Under the pieces are notes generated by a model that saw only the letters and a list, made by a program, of their open reading frames with translations, was not told where the DNA came from and ran no database searches. This document shows, in pieces, positions 43,051 to 50,193 of a stretch of DNA of 64,000 nucleotides (its first letter is position 1; every line of letters begins with the position of its first letter). Source of the DNA: JADGHX01 sp035760965 (lineage in GTDB: Bacteria; Pseudomonadota; Gammaproteobacteria; Steroidobacterales; Steroidobacteraceae). The stretch covers positions 26,362 to 90,361 of the forward strand of contig DASTRY010000089.1 of NCBI GenBank assembly GCA_035760965.1, in the 5' to 3' direction. The translations under genes were made by a program, and so were the position numbers.

Positions 43051-44000
43051 GCGGCCGCTTTGTTCAGCGGCGCGGAATATTCCGTTTCCACTTCGTAGCC
43101 CGCGGCGACCCACGCATCGAGACCCCCGAGCAGAGGCCGCACGCGCGTGAATCCGAGATTGATGAGCTGTCGCGCGGCGTACGCCGCCGACGCCTCGTTC
43201 GGACAGCTGCAGTAGAAAACCACATCGCGATCCAGCGGAAACTCGTCGACGCGCTTCGCCAGCTCATCGAGCCGCAGTATGCGCGCACCGGGAATGCGCC
43301 GGCCGTCTTGCTCGCGCGTCATCTGCGAGCGCAGGTCGACGATGATGGGCGCCGGCTCGCCGCTCATCAGGTTGCGTAGCTCCTGCACCGTGATGCGCGC
43401 GCCGCGCAGCATCTTGGCGAAGCGCCTCCGGTGCCACCATTTCACCGCGATGAAGGCGGCAGCGAGCACGGCGACGATGCCGAACGCGACGACGCCGAAG
43501 TCCCGCAGCCCGGTCATTAGCCCGTTCAGCTCGTCGTGAAAGATCCAGCCCGCCGCGACGGACGCGCCGACCCACAGCGCCGTCCCGATGCCGTTGTAGA
43601 GCTGGAAGCGCCACCAGCCGAGATGAATGGTGCCGGCGAGCGGTCGCACGACCGTCGACAATCCCGGCACGAACTTCGCGCACACGAGCGTGAGGGGTCC
43701 CCATTCCGTGAAGCGAGTCTCGGTCTGCCGGACGCAGGAGTCGGGTGACACGGAGATGCGGCAGAGCAAGTTGATCACGCGACGCCCGTAGACGGCGCCG
43801 GCGGCGTACCAGAGCGTGTCGCCGATCACGCATGCGACGAACGCAAGCAAGAACACATCGCCGGCGGAGAGTTGCCCCACCGCAGCGAGCGCGCCGCCCA
43901 GAACGAGCGTCGGCGTCACGGGCAGCGGCAGGCCGACGCGTTCCGCGAGAACGTTGGCGAAGATCAGCGCAAGACCGTATTGGACGATGAGGTCCGGCAC
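43047..44000 (-). CDS. DedA-family membrane protein fused to a rhodanese domain
   Basis: A 317-residue protein. Residues 1 to about 190 are DedA/VTT: 'ERVGLPLPVTPTLVLGGAL', 'GDTLWYAAGAVYGRRVINLL', 'CAKFVPGLSTVVRPLAG' and several membrane helices. Residues about 202-310 are a cytosolic rhodanese domain with 'APIIVDLRSQMTREQDGRRI', the active-site loop Y-C264-S-C266 (FYCSCPNEAS) and 'LINLGFTRVRPLLGGLDAW'. DedA proteins act in envelope and membrane-potential homeostasis and lipid flipping. The rhodanese part suggests a link to sulphur or redox chemistry. Convergent overlap of 4 bases with the DUF938 gene. Confidence 0.92.
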   Translation of the reverse strand: MPDLIVQYGLALIFANVLAERVGLPLPVTPTLVLGGALAAVGQLSAGDVFLLAFVACVIGDTLWYAAGAVYGRRVINLLCRISVSPDSCVRQTETRFTEWGPLTLVCAKFVPGLSTVVRPLAGTIHLGWWRFQLYNGIGTALWVGASVAAGWIFHDELNGLMTGLRDFGVVAFGIVAVLAAAFIAVKWWHRRRFAKMLRGARITVQELRNLMSGEPAPIIVDLRSQMTREQDGRRIPGARILRLDELAKRVDEFPLDRDVVFYCSCPNEASAAYAARQLINLGFTRVRPLLGGLDAWVAAGYEVETEYSAPLNKAAA

Positions 44001-44006
44001 GACGCT

Positions 44007-44951
44007 CTATTTCGTGTGCCCCCCGGCGTACTTCTTCTCACCGGCCTCCACGCGCAGCGCCAGCCGATTCTGGAAGGGCGGCAGCGGACAGGTGGCGAAA
44101 TCATTGAACGCGCAGGGTGGGTTGTAGGCTTCGTTGAAATCGAGGTGCACGCGGCCGTTTTGCGGCAGCTTCAGGTACATGAAGCGGCCGGCGCCGTAGG
44201 TTTCCTTGCCGCTCGTCGCGTCCGCGAACATGACGAAGAGCTCGTCCGCATCGGGCTCTTCGAGGACGGCGTCGAGGCGCCATTCGCGGCCGTCCTTCTC
44301 GAAGACGATCGCGCCCGGCGCATCCATGTTCTCTTCCATGCCGAGGATGTTCGTGATCTTGATCTGCCGGTGCGGCTCGTACGGCTCGAAGCGCGCGTCG
44401 AACACCCAGTCCGTGCTGATCGGAAAGTACTCGAGGCCGCGGAACTGGGTGCGGTGCGGATTCGCCTTGTCGCGCAGACGGATGCCGTACCGGCCGGCGC
44501 GCTCGATGACGAAGAACGACAGCGGTCCGCTCTCGAGCACGGTCGGCTCGCCCGCCGTGTCGGGCACGAGCTCGATCTGTGCAACGGGTTGCCCGTCGTG
44601 CGTGATCCCCGAGCCCTCGCGTGCGACGAAGCGGACCTTGTTCCCGGCCTTGATGAACGAGCCCGCGTTCGCGGCGAGCGCGGGATTGTCGAGGCGGAGC
44701 GCGTTCGACTTGCCACGTCCGAACGTGTTCTCGCCATCCTTCAGCCAGAACAGTCCCGCGAGAGTGAGCCAACCCGTTTCGCTGGTCAGCCTGGCAAGAC
44801 GCTGAGCGCGCCACTGCTCCACCTCGGCACGCTCCGCGGCGAGGTCGGTGCTCGCCTGCACGGCGCAAGCCAATGTCGCGGCGGACAGGGCCGCCAGTGA
44901 CGCTCGCGCAAGGCGCAGCTTTCGAGTACGGTTTGGCCATCCTCTGGTCAT
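44007..44951 (-). CDS. DUF1684-domain exported protein
   Basis: A 314-residue protein with a signal peptide (basic N-terminus, hydrophobic 'ASLAALSAATLACAVQAS') and the DUF1684 blocks 'LTSETGWLTLAGLFWLKDGE', 'PLSFFVIERAGRYGIRLRD', 'YFPISTDWVFDARFEPYEP', 'AGRFMYLKLPQNGRVHLDFN' and 'YNPPCAFNDFATCPLPP'. The family is widespread in bacteria without a known activity. The open frame extends far upstream but only the part from the ATG at 44951 looks like protein. Only 15 bases separate this start from the divergent HupE-like gene, so their promoters must overlap coding sequence. Confidence 0.88.
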   Translation of the reverse strand: MTRGWPNRTRKLRLARASLAALSAATLACAVQASTDLAAERAEVEQWRAQRLARLTSETGWLTLAGLFWLKDGENTFGRGKSNALRLDNPALAANAGSFIKAGNKVRFVAREGSGITHDGQPVAQIELVPDTAGEPTVLESGPLSFFVIERAGRYGIRLRDKANPHRTQFRGLEYFPISTDWVFDARFEPYEPHRQIKITNILGMEENMDAPGAIVFEKDGREWRLDAVLEEPDADELFVMFADATSGKETYGAGRFMYLKLPQNGRVHLDFNEAYNPPCAFNDFATCPLPPFQNRLALRVEAGEKKYAGGHTK

Positions 44952-44966
44952 GGTGCCCTCGATATC

Positions 44967-45674
44967 GTGCGATTCGACACACGCAGTATCGCAGCGCTGC
45001 TGCTGGCCGTCCTCTCTCTTGCGGCGAGCTGCGGAGTCGCCCAGGCGCACGGTATTGCCGGAAAAGACGCGGAGTTCGTCGCGCAGAGTCAGGGGACGCA
45101 GATCTTTCCGTTCCTTTATTTGGGCGCCAAGCACATGGTCACCGGCTACGATCATCTGCTCTTCATCCTTGGCGTGATCTTCTTTCTCTATCGGCTGAGT
45201 CACGTTGCGCTGTACGTGACGCTCTTCAGTGTCGGCCACAGCATCACGCTGTTGGCAGGCGTACTCGGTGGGTTGCACGTGAATCCGTATCTGGTCGACG
45301 CGGTCATCGGCCTGTCGGTCGTATACAAGGCGCTCGACAATCTCGGCGCGTTCAAGACGCTGTTCGGCGTCGAGCCGAATGCCAAAACCGCCGTGCTGGT
45401 GTTCGGCCTGGTGCACGGCTTCGGACTTGCGACCAAGCTGCAGGATCTCAACCCCGCGAAGGAGGGGCTGGTCGCGAACATGGTGTCGTTCAACGTCGGC
45501 GTGGAGATCGGGCAGCTCATCGCGTTGAGCCTCATGCTGCTCGTGATCCTGTCGTGGCGGCGCACAGCGGGATTTGCGCGTCATGCTGCCCTGGCGAACG
45601 GCCTGATCATGACGGCGGGACTGGTGCTGATGGAGTACCAGCTCGCCGGGTATTTCCTTGCACGGGGTGGTTGA
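44967..45674 (+). CDS. HupE/UreJ-family membrane protein
   Basis: A 235-residue protein with an N-terminal signal (ending 'AQAHG') and about six membrane helices. Recognisable motifs are 'GAKHMVTGYDHLLFILGVIF', 'YVTLFSVGHSITLL' and 'VHGFGLATKLQDL', the histidine- and aspartate-rich set expected of HupE/UreJ proteins, some of which import nickel or cobalt. Neither hydrogenase nor urease genes are nearby, so the metal role is tentative. GTG is the only start consistent with the signal peptide. It is followed after one base by its partner gene. Confidence 0.85.
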   Translation: MRFDTRSIAALLLAVLSLAASCGVAQAHGIAGKDAEFVAQSQGTQIFPFLYLGAKHMVTGYDHLLFILGVIFFLYRLSHVALYVTLFSVGHSITLLAGVLGGLHVNPYLVDAVIGLSVVYKALDNLGAFKTLFGVEPNAKTAVLVFGLVHGFGLATKLQDLNPAKEGLVANMVSFNVGVEIGQLIALSLMLLVILSWRRTAGFARHAALANGLIMTAGLVLMEYQLAGYFLARGG

Positions 45675-45675
45675 G

Positions 45676-46461
45676 ATGGCGGCTGTCGAGTCGGCGACGC
45701 TGGCGATACCTCGGACCCAGTTGCTCACGATGATCGGCGCGGCCGTGGTCGTCGCGAGCGTGATCACATTCTGTTTCGTGCTACCCGCGGAGTTTCGCAT
45801 CGACCCAACCGGCGTGGGCCGCGCCACCGGTCTGATCCGGCTCGCCGGGCCGAAGAGGTTGGCCGCAAGTGACGCCGATGCGCTCGCCGGCGCAAGCGCG
45901 ACGTCCGAGGCGGAAGCGGCGATCTCCGCGGCATTCGGCGGACCGCAAGTGAATACCGGTGCGGTCGCGTCCAACGAAGGGCAGGCTCGCGCGCCCGGTG
46001 TAGGCGGCGCCGGCAAGACGCTCGGCCCTTCCGCCCGCTACTACGCAGGCGGCTATCGGTCCGATTTCGTGGAGATTCCACTTGCCGTGGCCGGCTCGGC
46101 GACGCGCGGCGAAGAGCTCGAGTACAAGGTTCACATGCGGGCCGGCGACACGCTCGCGTACTCGTGGGCCGTCGAGGGCATCTCGAATCCCGAGGAGTTC
46201 TACTACGATTTTCACGGCGAAGCGCCCGCGAAGGACGCCGCCAGCGAAGCGACCGTCGTGGAATATCGCCAGGCGACCGGTACTCAATCCCACGGCACGC
46301 TGGTCGCGCCGTTCGACGGTGTGTTTGGCTGGTACCTGCAGAACCAGTCGGAGAAGCCCGTCGTGGTGCACCTGAAGATCAGCGGCTTCTACACGCTCGT
46401 TCCCCCGGGCGAATACGGTAACGAAGCCGGCATCGAAGCCAATCAGCCGTTGGCGCGCTGA
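45676..46461 (+). CDS. One-helix membrane protein encoded with HupE/UreJ, unknown function
   Basis: A 261-residue protein with one transmembrane helix at about 19-38, an Ala/Gly/Ser-rich linker (about 60-120) and a periplasmic beta domain with 'FVEIPLAVAGSATRGEELEY', 'YSWAVEGISNPEEFYYDFHG' and 'HLKISGFYTLVPPGEYG'. No named domain is recognised. It begins one base after the HupE-like stop, so the two are translationally coupled and probably act together, perhaps with this protein supplying a periplasmic domain to the transporter-like protein. Confidence 0.72.
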   Translation: MAAVESATLAIPRTQLLTMIGAAVVVASVITFCFVLPAEFRIDPTGVGRATGLIRLAGPKRLAASDADALAGASATSEAEAAISAAFGGPQVNTGAVASNEGQARAPGVGGAGKTLGPSARYYAGGYRSDFVEIPLAVAGSATRGEELEYKVHMRAGDTLAYSWAVEGISNPEEFYYDFHGEAPAKDAASEATVVEYRQATGTQSHGTLVAPFDGVFGWYLQNQSEKPVVVHLKISGFYTLVPPGEYGNEAGIEANQPLAR

Positions 46462-46580
46462 CGAGCCCGCGGCGATGCACGAGCGGGCGGCGGTGCGCTG
46501 AGCCCGCAGCAGTGCGCTGGCGAGCCACTGGCGGATCGCTAACGAGGCACTGCCGGCACGCTGACGAGCCCGCGGTGATG
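46456..46580. repeat. Degenerate repeat cluster in intergenic DNA
   Basis: CGCTGACGAGCCCGCGGCGATGC (46456-46478) recurs almost exactly at 46559-46581 (CGCTGACGAGCCCGCGGTGATGC). Between them are weaker relatives (GCGCTGAGCCCGC, GCGCTGGCGAGCC, CGCTAACGAGG). The cluster fills the gap between the HupE partner gene and the end of the cardiolipin synthase gene. No spacers of uniform length, so not CRISPR. Confidence 0.65.
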
Positions 46581-46669
46581 CGCTGAGCTAACCATCGATG
46601 CGCCGAGTCAGGCGGCGATCCGATGAGCCGAGCGGCGGCGCCACTCCTCTCGCACCCGATCGAGCCCGG

Positions 46670-48238
46670 TCAGTTGGGCTGGCGCGGGTCCTTTTGCGAC
46701 TCGGCGTGCCCGACGCGCATCGGCGGCAGGCCGCGCGACTTGCGTTGCATGCGCAGCGTGTGCGCTCGGATGAACAACGAGATCGCCATCCAGAGCGCAA
46801 GGATTGCAATGGGAACCGCGATCGCCAGCGGCCAGATGAAACCGACCGCCGCAACACCGACGAGCAGCACGCCCACGATCGCCACGGTGCGCGCTTCGGT
46901 TTGCGCAAGCACGCGCTGTTCGGTGAGTGCGGCCCCGACGGCGCGTCCGATGCGCAGCGCGCCCGCCGCGGCGCGCGAGGCGCTGCCGCCGTGAACGCGA
47001 AACGGATCGCGCCGCTCGCCATCGGCCCGCTCGCCGCCTTCCGCACGTTCGGCGGTGCCCCGACCCGGCTCACCGATCCGATCCAGATAGTAGCGGCGGC
47101 GCCGCGGCTGCAGCACGATCTCGCGCGAGTTCTCGAGATCGGCGAGATACATCTGCTCCATGGCGAGCGCGGTGGGTTCGTGCTCGATCACCGCATCGAG
47201 CTCGTAGTTGCCGACCCAGCTCGCGATGTTCAGATTGCTCGAGCCGACGCGCGCCCAGCGCCCATCCGCGACGGCTGTCTTCGCATGCAGCATCGAGCCC
47301 TTCCACTCGAAGACGCGAATGCCCGCCTCGAGCAACGGCCGGAAGCCCGCCTGCGTGAGCGGCCTCAGCAACGGAATGTCGCTGGCGCCGGGTACGAGCA
47401 GGCGAACGTCCACGCCATCGAGCGCAGCGGCCCGCAAGGCCTGTACGTAAGGTGGAACGCCGGCGAAGTACGCATCGGTCAGCCACAGCGTCCGCCGCGC
47501 TGCCGCCGCGATCAGCTGATCGACGCGAAAGATCCCGGTCGTCCCCGGCGCATTGGCGACGATGCGAAGGGGCACATCGCCCGCTTCGGGCAGCAACTCA
47601 CGAATCGATAGCTCCTGCGGATGAATCGGCTGCCCGCCGCACGCCGCCCAGATCTGCGCGAACGCGCGCTCAATATCGCACACCGCAGGCCCGCGCACTT
47701 CGATGCCCGTGTCGCGCCAGGGCTCGATGCCGCGCGCGGGGTCACCGACCCACATGTCGCCGACACACAGTCCCGTGACGAAGCCGACGCGTCCGTCGAC
47801 CGCCAGCATCTTGCGATGGTCGCGGTGCAGAACCTGAAAGGGTGTGGCGAACCGAAACGGATTGAAGCACCGCACCTGCACGCCGGCATCGCTCAGCCCG
47901 CGCCAGAACTTGCGCGGCGCCTTGGCGAAGGCCCCCATCCAGTCGTACACGAGCCGCACGCGCACCCCGGCGCGCGCCTTCTCCGCGAGCGCGGCCGCGA
48001 ATTCGCGTCCGCTCGCGTCGTCGACGATGAAGTAGCTCTCGAAGTAGATCTTCTCGCGGGCGCTGTGGATGGCTTCCAGCCACGCCGGATAGTTTTCCGC
48101 CGCGTTGCGCAGGAGTCGCACGCCGTTGCCGGCGACGAGTGGCGCGCCGGCGGCGCGGGTGAATGCCCGGTCCAGCAGGGCGCTATCGCGGGTCTCGCGC
48201 GTAAGGGCAACGGGCAGCTGGGCAGGCTCGGTCGACAT
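46670..48238 (-). CDS. Cardiolipin synthase-type phospholipase D protein (ClsB-like)
   Basis: A 522-residue protein with two HKD motifs: H141-x-K143-x4-D148 ('HRKMLAVDGRVGFVTGL') and 'MLHAKTAVADGRWARVGSSN'. It lacks N-terminal membrane helices, like ClsB/YbhO. A hydrophobic C-terminal segment (about 450-495) could anchor it. Such enzymes join phosphatidyl groups to make cardiolipin or related lipids at the inner membrane. The linker between catalytic core and C-terminal helices (about 395-450) is Arg/Glu/Ala-rich. It is monocistronic. Confidence 0.92.
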   Translation of the reverse strand: MSTEPAQLPVALTRETRDSALLDRAFTRAAGAPLVAGNGVRLLRNAAENYPAWLEAIHSAREKIYFESYFIVDDASGREFAAALAEKARAGVRVRLVYDWMGAFAKAPRKFWRGLSDAGVQVRCFNPFRFATPFQVLHRDHRKMLAVDGRVGFVTGLCVGDMWVGDPARGIEPWRDTGIEVRGPAVCDIERAFAQIWAACGGQPIHPQELSIRELLPEAGDVPLRIVANAPGTTGIFRVDQLIAAAARRTLWLTDAYFAGVPPYVQALRAAALDGVDVRLLVPGASDIPLLRPLTQAGFRPLLEAGIRVFEWKGSMLHAKTAVADGRWARVGSSNLNIASWVGNYELDAVIEHEPTALAMEQMYLADLENSREIVLQPRRRRYYLDRIGEPGRGTAERAEGGERADGERRDPFRVHGGSASRAAAGALRIGRAVGAALTEQRVLAQTEARTVAIVGVLLVGVAAVGFIWPLAIAVPIAILALWMAISLFIRAHTLRMQRKSRGLPPMRVGHAESQKDPRQPN

Positions 48239-48581
48239 GACAATCCGAAATGGGTCCCGCCCTGACGAAGCTCATGGCGCCCCGGAGCGGCCGTAGATTC
48301 GACGATCGACGAGTCTACACGAGCGATTGCGCCGGCTCGCGGAAGCAGCCGCGGGCGAGCCCGTACGGTGCCACGCGGAAGCGCCGACCGGGTTCCCAGC
48401 CTTCCGGGGCGGCGGAACGCTTGCGCCGGCGTGGCCTGTCGGCGACAGCTGCGTCCAACTCTGTATCGATTGCAATACAAGCGAGCGCACGCGGGAGCTG
48501 TGCCAGGGTTGGTGCAGTGGCGATGCGGGCCCGCTGCCGCTACGATTTCGCCCGTCTTTCATCTCGGGAGGAGGCGCTCAG
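48239..48581. other. Intergenic region before the small lipoprotein gene
   Basis: About 340 bases, divergent between cardiolipin synthase and the small lipoprotein gene. A long open frame reads in phase into the lipoprotein but has no signal or family resemblance. A TACGAT (about 48540) upstream of the lipoprotein could be a -10. Nothing else recognisable. Confidence 0.45.
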
Positions 48582-48794
48582 ATGAAATCCCGCTCCATGC
48601 GAGTGCTGGCCGCGGCGCTGCCGACGCTCATGCTGCTCGCGGCCTGCAACAAGCCGAACGAGCCATCGACCCCCACGAATCCCGAACCCAAGGCGTCGTC
48701 GGACACGCAGTTGGGTGTTCCGCAGGATCAGGGCGTGGGCACGACGACGACTTTTGAAAGTCCGAACCCTGAGCCGGCGAAGCCGGCGCAGTAG
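48582..48794 (+). CDS. Small lipoprotein
   Basis: A 70-residue protein with a short basic N-terminus, a hydrophobic stretch and a lipobox LAAC (C22), after which the mature part is only about 49 residues and rich in Pro, Glu, Thr and Ser ('NEPSTPTNPEPKASSD'), i.e. probably disordered. A strong GGGAGGAGG ribosome-binding site lies upstream. No family recognised; it may be a cell-envelope spacer or entericidin-like peptide. Its stop is three bases from the stop of the converging anti-sigma-like gene. Confidence 0.7.
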   Translation: MKSRSMRVLAAALPTLMLLAACNKPNEPSTPTNPEPKASSDTQLGVPQDQGVGTTTTFESPNPEPAKPAQ

Positions 48795-48797
48795 TCC

Positions 48798-49475
48798 TCA
48801 GCGCACGTCGAGGACGAAACGGTCGCCGGAACTGTCGGGCGGCGCCTCGGGCACCAGCTCGATCGCGTAACGTCCGGGCGTGAGCCGACCCGAATCGACG
48901 TAGGTGGTCACGAGGCCGTCGGCCGGATTCGCGGTGGCAGAGGTTTCCGCGACGGGTGCAATCGCGTTTGCGCCATCGAGCTGTGCGAGCCGCACGTGAT
49001 AGCGGCCGTTCTCGGAGCGCGACGAGGGAATCATCTGCAGCTCGATGGCACCGCGCTCCCGAGGCAGCGCGATTGCGACCCCCTGCGCCGACCCGCGCGT
49101 GCGGACGAGCATGTGCGTGCTCGCGACGCGCAGGGGCTGCCCTTGCGCGTCCGTCAGCGCGGCGATCGTGGCGGCCATGGGTGAGGCCGTCGTCTGGCCC
49201 ATCCACAGCCACACTCCGACCATGAGCACCGCGATTCCGGCGGCGAGCCCGAGCGCCGGCCGCCAGTACGAGCGCCTGTGCAGCAGCGCATCCAGCTCTC
49301 CCTTTTCCGCGAGCACGGCGAGCCCTTCCTTGAGGCGCAGCGTGTGCTCGATGTCGCGGACGATTTCGGGATGCTCCGCGTAGTAAGCCTCGAATTCCGC
49401 GCTGCTCACGGCATCGAGCTGGCCGGCGAGGTAGCGCGCGATGATGTGTTGGTCATCGATAGTGTGTCGGTCCAT
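48798..49475 (-). CDS. Anti-sigma-like single-pass membrane protein
   Basis: A 225-residue protein. The cytosolic N-terminus (1-70) has the anti-sigma-type pattern 'DDQHIIARYLAGQLDAVSSA' followed by 'FEAYYAEHPEIVRDIE'. One transmembrane helix lies at about 73-92, and the periplasmic part is a beta-rich domain with 'QGVAIALPRERGAIELQM' and a C-terminal 'LTPGRYAIELVPEAP'. The His/Cys zinc motif of ZAS factors is absent. It begins three bases after the sigma-like gene's stop, so it is that factor's probable inhibitor, with the periplasmic domain sensing an envelope signal. Confidence 0.72.
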   Translation of the reverse strand: MDRHTIDDQHIIARYLAGQLDAVSSAEFEAYYAEHPEIVRDIEHTLRLKEGLAVLAEKGELDALLHRRSYWRPALGLAAGIAVLMVGVWLWMGQTTASPMAATIAALTDAQGQPLRVASTHMLVRTRGSAQGVAIALPRERGAIELQMIPSSRSENGRYHVRLAQLDGANAIAPVAETSATANPADGLVTTYVDSGRLTPGRYAIELVPEAPPDSSGDRFVLDVR

Positions 49476-49478
49476 GAC

Positions 49479-50105
49479 TCAGGCAACCCATAGTGTGATG
49501 GCGACTGCGAATAGATACAGACTGAGCACCAGGGACAGCAGGTCGGACTTGCCGAGCCCCTTGTGCTCGAGCAGCTCGCGGAAGCGCGCCCGCGCCCGAA
49601 AGATGACGCGGTTGAACTGCAGATCCGTGAGCCCGAGCGAGCGGCAGAGGACGCTGCGCTCCTCCTCCCTCAGATAAAACCGCACCAGCACCTCGCGATC
49701 CCGGGGCGACGAGAGCTCGCGCAGGATCCGGCGTACCACGCCGGCCCACTGCTCCGTCTGGACGGTGAGCGTTGGGCGGGCTTCCGCGGCGGCGTCCTCG
49801 AGCAGCACCGCGCCATCCGGGTCGGAGACGGCCGACTTGTCCTTCCGCCGGTAATTGCGGAAGTGATTGAGCGCGACTCGATAGACATAACCATCGAGCT
49901 GTCTGCGGTGCTCGATCTCGCCCGTCCGGAGCTTGTTGAGTGCGGTCACGATGGCGTCTTGCAACAGGTCTTCGGCCACGTCCGCGTCACGGGTGACGCG
50001 CGTCAGTTGGGCCTTCAATCCAGACATGTCGCGAAGAAGCGTTTTATGCTCTTCGTCGCCCGCATGACGGCGGTCGCTTAGGGGTCCATCAGGTTCCGCA
50101 GTCAA
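49479..50105 (-). CDS. ECF-type sigma factor with hydrophobic C-terminal tail
   Basis: A 208-residue protein. Region 2 is visible in 'DADVAEDLLQDAIVTALNKL' and 'LDGYVYRVALNHFRNYRR'; region 4 in 'LRELSSPRDREVLVRFYLRE' and 'LGLTDLQFNRVIFRARARF'. Unusually, the C-terminus ends in about 20 hydrophobic residues ('DLLSLVLSLYLFAVAITLW' then VA), long enough for a membrane helix. The start is uncertain: TTG 50105 keeps the first helix of region 2, while ATG 50027 would cut into it. It is upstream of and co-directional with the anti-sigma-like gene, and diverges from the CHAT operon across an 88-base gap. Confidence 0.75.
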   Translation of the reverse strand: MTAEPDGPLSDRRHAGDEEHKTLLRDMSGLKAQLTRVTRDADVAEDLLQDAIVTALNKLRTGEIEHRRQLDGYVYRVALNHFRNYRRKDKSAVSDPDGAVLLEDAAAEARPTLTVQTEQWAGVVRRILRELSSPRDREVLVRFYLREEERSVLCRSLGLTDLQFNRVIFRARARFRELLEHKGLGKSDLLSLVLSLYLFAVAITLWVA

Positions 50106-50193
50106 GGCGCGCTTAGCCCCCTGTCCTTCATTGGGCGGGGCAGTATACGGATAATCAAAGCGGGAACGGATCGCCAGTCGCAGGAGAGATTCG
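50106..50193. promoter_or_regulatory. Shared divergent promoter region of the sigma and CHAT units
   Basis: An 88-base gap between divergent starts. GGATAATC (about 50149-50156) may serve as a -10 for the CHAT operon, and AGGAGA lies about 7 bases before its GTG. If the sigma factor regulates the CHAT operon, its binding site should be here. Prediction is weak. Confidence 0.35.

Noticed and set aside
44952..46016. Upstream extension of the DUF1684 frame on the minus strand
   Set aside because: It runs antisense through the HupE-like gene and its partner; only the part from 44951 shows signal peptide and domain sequence.
48327..48581. N-terminal extension of the small lipoprotein
   Set aside because: The in-frame upstream sequence would bury the signal peptide and has no ribosome-binding site, whereas GGGAGGAGG precedes the 48582 ATG.
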